Of a stretch of DNA of 27,048 nt, positions 22,656 through 27,048 are shown piece by piece. Location of the stretch: assembly GCA_903841915.1 (NCBI GenBank), contig CAIMKO010000165.1, positions 1-27,048 on the forward strand. The letters run 5' to 3'. Both the position numbers and the translations under genes were made by a program. Position 1 is the first letter of the stretch, and every line of letters begins with the position of its first letter. The notes under the pieces were generated by a model. The model saw only the letters and a list, made by a program, of their open reading frames with translations. It was not told the origin of the DNA and ran no database searches. This DNA comes from an uncultured Chitinophagaceae bacterium. GTDB taxonomy: Bacteria; Bacteroidota; Bacteroidia; Chitinophagales; Chitinophagaceae.

Positions 22656-23243
22656 ATGAAAATCTCTTTCTTATTCAATAAATATTTTCTTCTCGCAATC
22701 GGTTTTTGCGGAATGGCAGCATCATGCGAAAACGATATCAAAAAAGTGCAGGATCTGGGTAAAAGAAGAGATGGTATTGAAGAAGGGAAGAATATTGAAA
22801 TGATCTACAGCACCGCCGGTAAATTAAAAGCCAATTTAAAAGCACCCTTCATGCTGCGTTTTTTACAGGATACTCCAAGAGTTGAGTTTACTAAAACAGT
22901 ACACGTTGATTTTTATGACAGCTCCGATCATGTCGAAAGCCAGTTATTTGCCAAATATGGCCGATACAATGAAAATGAAGGAAGGGTTTTTTTAAGAGAT
23001 AGTGTGATCATTTTCAATATTAAAAAAGATACACTTTGGTGTAACGAATTATGGTGGGATCGAAATGCAGGAACTTTCTTTACGGATAAACCCATTCATT
23101 TAAGCCAGAATTCGCCAAGGCAAATTATTTTCGGACAGGGACTAACGGCCGACCAGAATTTTAAATGGTTCACGATCACAAAAATCGGCAAAGTGTTTAA
23201 CAGCTATGAAAGTATCATCAATGTTCCCGACAGCAGTTATTGA
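22656..23243 (+). CDS. lptC: LPS export ABC transporter periplasmic protein LptC (lipoprotein form)
   Basis: The start at 22656 (MKISFLFNKYF) is preferred over an in-frame TTG at 22638. The 195-residue product has a lipoprotein signal with GMAASC (Cys24). After a linker (NDIKKVQDLGKRRDG) comes the LptC beta-jellyroll: IEMIYSTAGKLKANLKAPFM, EFTKTVHVDFYDS, SQLFAKYGRYNENEGRVFLRDSVII, and the WWDRNAGTFFTDKPIHL segment typical of the family. LptC sits in the inner membrane complex LptBFG and hands lipopolysaccharide to LptA. The lipoprotein form replaces the usual N-terminal transmembrane helix, as in many Bacteroidota. It fits with the glycan genes at 18849-21767. Confidence 0.9.
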   Translation: MKISFLFNKYFLLAIGFCGMAASCENDIKKVQDLGKRRDGIEEGKNIEMIYSTAGKLKANLKAPFMLRFLQDTPRVEFTKTVHVDFYDSSDHVESQLFAKYGRYNENEGRVFLRDSVIIFNIKKDTLWCNELWWDRNAGTFFTDKPIHLSQNSPRQIIFGQGLTADQNFKWFTITKIGKVFNSYESIINVPDSSY

Positions 23244-23355
23244 TTTTTTGAAAAGAGTATCTGATCAATATTTAACTAAGCCCTGCACTTGTGCGTCTTT
23301 GCCTTTATTTAGCATTACAATTTTTATAACTTGCATAATCTAAAAATCAATCTAT

Positions 23356-24345
23356 ATGGAATACAGAAGAATGGGTAAAACTGGCTTGGAGTTAAGCGTT
23401 TTAAGTTTTGGATCCTGGGTAACTTTTCACAAACAGATCAACGATGGTATTGCGGATGAGTTAATGGGTATTGCTTATGACAGCGGCATTAATTTTTTTG
23501 ATAATGCAGAAGTCTATGCATTGGGTGAAAGCGAAAAAATGATGGGAAGGGTGTTAAAAGCTAAGAACTGGGACAGAACTTCCTACACTATTTCATCTAA
23601 AGCATTTTTTGGCTGGAGAGGAAAAGAGAATAAACCCAACCAAACCGGGCTTAGCCGGAAACACCTGACAGAAGCCTGTAACGAAGCATTGATACGTTTA
23701 CAAACTGACTATCTGGACCTGTATTTATGTCATCGTCCCGATAAGAATGTACCCATTGAAGAAGTGGTACAAACGATGAATACTTTGATCCAGCAAGGCA
23801 AGATCTTATATTGGGGAACAAGCGAATGGAGTGGTGTGGAAATCATGGAAGCACATCGCGTTGCGCAACAACAGCATTTGATCGGGCCATCCGTTGAACA
23901 ACCACAGTATAATTTATTTGAAAGAGAGAAGATCGAGAAAGATTTTTTAGAGGTCTATAAGAATGTTGGCCTGGGCACTACCATCTGGAGCCCATTGGCA
24001 GCGGGATTGTTAAGCGGAAAATATAATGATGGCATTCCGGAAGGAAGCCGTTTGGGAATGGAAGGATTTGAATGGCTGCGCGACAGATGGGTACTGAATG
24101 ACAAAGTCGAAAAGGTGAAAAAATTGTCTGTTCTGGCAAAAGCATTGGGTGTTTCTGTTGCATCCCTGAGCATTGCTTGGTGCATTAAAAACCCGAATGT
24201 CACAACTGCCATATTAGGTGCAACCAAGAAAGAACAATTAATGGACAATTTAAAAGCCCTGGAAGTATTGCCAATGCTTACTCCTGAAGTATTGCAAAGC
24301 ATTGAAGATATTATGGGAACAAAGCCGAAACTGGCAGAATTTTAA
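23356..24345 (+). CDS. Aldo/keto reductase, voltage-gated potassium channel beta-subunit type
   Basis: The 329-residue TIM-barrel oxidoreductase has the AKR catalytic tetrad: Asp49 and Tyr54 (FFDNAEVYALGESE), Lys82 (SSKAFFGW) and His126 (LYLCHRPDK). The start MEYRRMGKTGLELSVLSFGSW and the late PLAAGLLSGKY and AILGATKKEQL blocks place it in the Kv-beta-like/YghZ-like subfamily. These use NADPH to reduce aldehydes such as methylglyoxal. No potassium channel gene is nearby. It stands alone with its own terminator and separates lptC from the DUF21/CBS gene. The physiological substrate is unknown. Confidence 0.92.
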   Translation: MEYRRMGKTGLELSVLSFGSWVTFHKQINDGIADELMGIAYDSGINFFDNAEVYALGESEKMMGRVLKAKNWDRTSYTISSKAFFGWRGKENKPNQTGLSRKHLTEACNEALIRLQTDYLDLYLCHRPDKNVPIEEVVQTMNTLIQQGKILYWGTSEWSGVEIMEAHRVAQQQHLIGPSVEQPQYNLFEREKIEKDFLEVYKNVGLGTTIWSPLAAGLLSGKYNDGIPEGSRLGMEGFEWLRDRWVLNDKVEKVKKLSVLAKALGVSVASLSIAWCIKNPNVTTAILGATKKEQLMDNLKALEVLPMLTPEVLQSIEDIMGTKPKLAEF

Positions 24346-24361
24346 GTTTTTTCAGATCAGC

Positions 24362-24397
24362 AAAAAAGTCAGGCAATTTACAAGTGCCTGACTTTTT
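24362..24397 (+). terminator. Rho-independent terminator after the aldo/keto reductase gene
   Basis: AAGTCAGGCA (24366-24375) pairs with TGCCTGACTT (24385-24394) around a nine-base loop, followed by T-rich sequence and preceded by an A-run. Confidence 0.88.
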
Positions 24398-24438
24398 AAT
24401 TTTTAAGGATGGCGGTAATGAATTCAGGTCCAATAAAG

Positions 24439-24458
24439 GCCCTGTTTACAGGGCTTTT
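24439..24458 (+). terminator. Second hairpin upstream of the DUF21/CBS gene
   Basis: GCCCTG (24439-24444), loop TTTA, CAGGGC (24449-24454), then TTTT. It resembles a small rho-independent terminator. It ends 32 bp before the next ATG, so it may be a back-up terminator or a leader attenuator. Confidence 0.5.
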
Positions 24459-24490
24459 GAAGTATGCGGTACTTGTTATACTTTCGTAGC

Positions 24491-25750
24491 ATGAGCGAAC
24501 TGTCGATCGTCCTTTTGATTATTGTCACCTTGATTTTCATTGGCTTTTTTGCGGGCTATGAAATTGCCTTTATCAGTGCCAATCGCTTGGGCATTGAATT
24601 AAAGAAAAAACAGGGTAAGAACAGCGGTATCATTCTTTCCGGATTTCTGGAACAACAGGCTAAATTCCTGGGTACCTGTTTGATCGGATTGAATTTATTT
24701 TTAGTTACCTATGGTTTATTGTTTGATGAATTTCTGAACCAGATCGCATGGAATCCCTTTCATTTTAATAATGCGTATGTAAAACTGATCGTTGATACCA
24801 TTTGCTCAACATTGGTGGTATTGGTTTTTGGCGAATTTTTACCAAAAGCCATCTTCAGAGCTAAAAGTGATACTTTACTGGCGACTTTTGCCCCCTTGGC
24901 AAGTTTGTTTCATAAACTGTTTCAACCCTTTGCTAATTTCTTTGTAGGTACCGCACAATGGATATTGAAATATCTATTTAATCTTCCTGTAAAAGACAAA
25001 GACCTTGCTTTTTCGAAAGTTGATCTGGAACATTTCTTTCAGCAAACAAAAGAGCAGGATGAAGATAATCCCGAACTGAATAAAGAGTTATTTGAGAATG
25101 CATTGAGTTTGCCAATGGTAAAGATCCGTCAGTGCTTGGTACCGCGTACCGAAATTGAAGCGGTTGAAATAAGCAGCACCATTGAGGAAGTAAAGAAACA
25201 TTTCATTCATACCAAGCTCAGCAAACTGATCGTTTTCAACGAAAACATTGATGACATAGTTGGTTATATTCATCAATTGGACCTGTTTAAAAAACCGGCC
25301 AGTATCAAAGATATTTTACTCCCAATTTCGGCAGTGCCTGAAAGCATGAGTGCAACAGACCTTATCAATCGGTTTACGAAGGAAAGAAAAAGTATTGCAT
25401 GGGTAGTAGATGAATTTGGCGGCACTTCCGGTATTGTTACCATGGAAGATGTACTGGAAGAAATTTTCGGAGAGATAAAAGATGAATATGATGTAGAAGA
25501 GTTTGTTGAAAAACAACTGTCAGAAGATGAATTTATTTTAAGCGGAAGATTGGAGCTGGATTATCTCAAAGAAAAATATGATTTTGCGTTTCCGGAAACA
25601 GAATCTGAAACACTGAGTGGTTATATCATTCAGCAACATGAAACGATCCCTAAACCCAAAGAAAAGATCATTATCGACAATTATCAATTCGATGTACTGA
25701 ATGTAAGCGATACCAGAATTGAAATGGTAAAAATGAAAATACTGCGTTAA
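24491..25750 (+). CDS. CNNM (DUF21) and CBS-domain protein, HlyC/CorC family, GldE-like
   Basis: The ATG at 24491 is preferred over 24464 because it starts directly at the first membrane segment (419 residues). Domains: DUF21/CNNM transmembrane region (about 1-160) with GYEIAFISANR and FGEFLPKAIFRAKSD; a CBS pair (about 205-325) including MVKIRQCLVPRTEIEAV and VVDEFGGTSGIVTMEDVLEEIFGEI; and a C-terminal CorC_HlyC domain (about 340-415). Members export Mg2+/Co2+ or are otherwise linked to ion balance. In Bacteroidota a close relative is the gliding-associated GldE. No gldD or other gliding gene is visible, so either role is possible. Two hairpins separate it from the aldo/keto reductase gene. 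Confidence 0.88.
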   Translation: MSELSIVLLIIVTLIFIGFFAGYEIAFISANRLGIELKKKQGKNSGIILSGFLEQQAKFLGTCLIGLNLFLVTYGLLFDEFLNQIAWNPFHFNNAYVKLIVDTICSTLVVLVFGEFLPKAIFRAKSDTLLATFAPLASLFHKLFQPFANFFVGTAQWILKYLFNLPVKDKDLAFSKVDLEHFFQQTKEQDEDNPELNKELFENALSLPMVKIRQCLVPRTEIEAVEISSTIEEVKKHFIHTKLSKLIVFNENIDDIVGYIHQLDLFKKPASIKDILLPISAVPESMSATDLINRFTKERKSIAWVVDEFGGTSGIVTMEDVLEEIFGEIKDEYDVEEFVEKQLSEDEFILSGRLELDYLKEKYDFAFPETESETLSGYIIQQHETIPKPKEKIIIDNYQFDVLNVSDTRIEMVKMKILR

Positions 25751-25849
25751 TATTTTTGTTTTTTGGCGAAAGAAGCTTGCTGTTAGTCCGTTCATCTAAA
25801 TAATCCGTCATAATTATTGTCATTCATTACATTCGATAAAATTTCACAG

Positions 25850-26305
25850 ATGAATTTTGTATTCGATAAAAACAAACCTATTGCCATCGGCAGCGATCAT
25901 GCCGGGTTTGAATATAAAGAGGCTGTAAAAAACTGGCTCGAACAAAAAGGCTATACTGTCAAAAATCTCGGAACCTATTCTGCTTCATCCGTTGATTATC
26001 CCGACTTTGCACATCCCGTTGCATCCAGCGTTGAGACTGGTGAAGCTGCATTCGGAATTTTATTCTGCGGTAGCGCCAACGGAGTTGCCATTACGGCTAA
26101 TAAGCACCCGCATATCCGTGCCGGTTTATGCTGGGAAAATGACGTTGCCAAATTGGTCCGTAAGCATAATAACAGCAATATCATTTGCATACCTGCAAGA
26201 TTTGTTGCATTATCTCTTGCTATAGAAATGATCGAAAATTTCATGTCGACTGAATTTGAAGGTGGTCGGCACGCTGATCGTGTAAATAAAATCGCTTGTT
26301 CATAA
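25850..26305 (+). CDS. rpiB: Ribose-5-phosphate isomerase B
   Basis: The first ATG of the domain is at 25850; an in-frame TTG at 25817 would add eleven unsupported residues. The 151-residue RpiB/LacAB-fold enzyme interconverts ribose 5-phosphate and ribulose 5-phosphate in the non-oxidative pentose phosphate pathway. IAIGSDHAGFEYK (Asp16, His17) opens the domain. SVDYPDFAHPVA follows, then the active-site Cys73 in LFCGSANGVAITANK. HNNSNIICIPAR and the sugar-phosphate-binding GGRHADRV close it. The CGSANG loop differs from the E. coli CGTGIG but keeps the Cys and anion-hole glycines. It precedes the peptidase gene by 17 bp, possibly co-transcribed. Confidence 0.92.
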   Translation: MNFVFDKNKPIAIGSDHAGFEYKEAVKNWLEQKGYTVKNLGTYSASSVDYPDFAHPVASSVETGEAAFGILFCGSANGVAITANKHPHIRAGLCWENDVAKLVRKHNNSNIICIPARFVALSLAIEMIENFMSTEFEGGRHADRVNKIACS

Positions 26306-26322
26306 ATAAATAAAAAAACACC

Positions 26323-27048
26323 ATGAAACGACTCTTATTTGTAAGCTTATCTTTTGCTGCTACTGTCTCGTTTGCGCAAAAGCAAGAACCCGTAGAAAAA
26401 TTTGCAGACCTGATAACGCCGCAAGCTTTGAAAGAAAAATTAAGCGTGATCGCAAGTGCAGAAATGGAAGGAAGAGAAACTGCATCTCCAGGACAAAAGC
26501 GCGCTGCAGCTTATATTACCGAACAATTCAAGAAGTTTGGATTGAAACCCGGTAATGGTGAAAGCTATGAACAATATTATCCGGTTTATCAGGATGAACT
26601 TGCTGAAAAAAAATTACAAGTAAACGGAAAAGCATTTGAATGGGATAAAGATTATACTTTCTCATTACAAAGTCTATCAAGTGGTGATTGGACTTTTAAT
26701 ACTATTGTTTTTGCAGGGTATGGTTTGATCGATTCTGCAAAAAATATCAACGATTATGCAAACATTGATGTGAAAGGAAAGATCGTTTTGGTGTTAGACG
26801 GCATACCCGATAATTACACAGCACCGGTACAACAAGGCAGAAGAGGATTCGGTGGACCGGGTTCCATCAATGCAAAAGCAACAGCTGCAAAAACAAAAGG
26901 AGCTATTGGGATTTTTGTGATATCAAAAGACTTTCCTAAAAAAACAGCAACCGCTACAAAGGGTAATATGTATTTAAACAAACTTCCTAGTACTGGTTCA
27001 TTTTTAGCAGTTTCTGTTTCTGAAGAACTAGCATCTGCATTATTAGGA
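26323..27048 (+). CDS. M28-type zinc peptidase with PA domain, N-terminal part
   Basis: The reading frame is open to the window edge (242 codons visible). Residues 1-19 are a Sec signal peptide (MKRLLFVSLSFAATVSFAQ). ITPQALKEKLSVIASAEMEGRETASPGQKRAAAYI is the usual start of Bacteroidota M28 aminopeptidases, followed by an FKKFGLKPGNGESYEQ linker. The region from about residue 125 (NTIVFAGYGL, DVKGKIVLVLDG, KATAAKTKGAIGIFVIS) is a PA domain inserted ahead of the catalytic core. The zinc-binding residues lie beyond the edge, so activity cannot be checked here. The product would be secreted or periplasmic and release amino acids from peptides. Confidence 0.83.
   Translation, partial: MKRLLFVSLSFAATVSFAQKQEPVEKFADLITPQALKEKLSVIASAEMEGRETASPGQKRAAAYITEQFKKFGLKPGNGESYEQYYPVYQDELAEKKLQVNGKAFEWDKDYTFSLQSLSSGDWTFNTIVFAGYGLIDSAKNINDYANIDVKGKIVLVLDGIPDNYTAPVQQGRRGFGGPGSINAKATAAKTKGAIGIFVISKDFPKKTATATKGNMYLNKLPSTGSFLAVSVSEELASALLG

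Noticed and set aside
23955..24302. 115-residue minus-strand ORF opposite the aldo/keto reductase
   Set aside because: It is an antisense shadow of a well-conserved gene.
23356..24345. Aldo/keto reductase as a potassium channel subunit
   Set aside because: The similarity is only at subfamily level and no channel gene is present; an NADPH-dependent reductase is the simpler reading.
1..27048. CRISPR arrays, tRNA/rRNA genes, insertion sequences, prophage or toxin-antitoxin pairs
   Set aside because: No regularly spaced repeats, transposase, integrase, phage or toxin motifs, and no cloverleaf-like sequence were seen on reading both strands. tRNA detection by eye is limited; a tRNAscan run would settle it.

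Overview
The window reads as chromosomal DNA of a member of the Bacteroidota, most likely a Sphingobacteria/Chitinophagaceae-type soil or freshwater bacterium. Supporting signs are the low GC content, AT-rich leaders with little Shine-Dalgarno signal, several matches to the Bacteroidota -7 promoter element TAnnTTTG, and typical gene families (small type III pantothenate kinase, lipoprotein LptC, DUF21/CBS protein, YjjG-type HAD phosphatase, Tat-tagged Gfo/Idh/MocA and TIM-barrel sugar enzymes). This assignment is inferred from protein style, not from a marker gene. No tRNA, rRNA, CRISPR array, transposase, phage gene or plasmid function was seen.

Layout. 1-5035 is a sugar-oxidation locus: the tail of a hydroxypyruvate-isomerase-like TIM-barrel protein, a GMC flavoprotein dehydrogenase, its Tat/lipoprotein small subunit (gluconate 2-dehydrogenase subunit 3 family), a Tat-tagged TIM-barrel sugar isomerase/epimerase and, convergent across a shared terminator, a Tat-tagged Gfo/Idh/MocA oxidoreductase. 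Together they suggest oxidation and rearrangement of sugars outside the cytoplasm. 5036-5721 holds a long, palindrome-rich non-coding region followed by a small secreted Cys-containing protein. 5872-9193 is a probable four-gene run: class 3 aldehyde dehydrogenase, membrane-anchored glutathione peroxidase, short-chain dehydrogenase and DUF1569 protein. 9270-10951 carries an NTF2-fold lipoprotein and dusB on the minus strand.

11025-14053 is a membrane and phospholipid block: CPBP protease homologue, DUF2007 protein, cdsA and a phosphatidylserine decarboxylase. 14156-17888 is a mixed stretch with a tiny Cys/Lys-rich exported protein, a YjjG-type nucleotidase, a REP-like palindromic repeat, a second short-chain dehydrogenase, a Tat-tagged PLP enzyme, a small CSIC membrane protein and a twin-CDGSH iron-sulfur protein that follows meaB (17893-18777). 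18849-21767 is a surface-glycan patch (O-antigen ligase-like protein and two translationally coupled glycosyltransferases). 21888-27048 contains coaX, lptC, an aldo/keto reductase, a DUF21/CBS transporter-like protein, rpiB and the start of an M28-type peptidase that runs off the window.

Most of the window is ordinary housekeeping and accessory metabolism. I see no unambiguous new defence or mobile system. The items most worth a second look are the exported sugar-oxidation locus, the two small Cys-rich exported proteins with their upstream signals, the REP-like element at 15119-15233, the Tat-exported PLP enzyme, and the unusual CoaX active-site motif.
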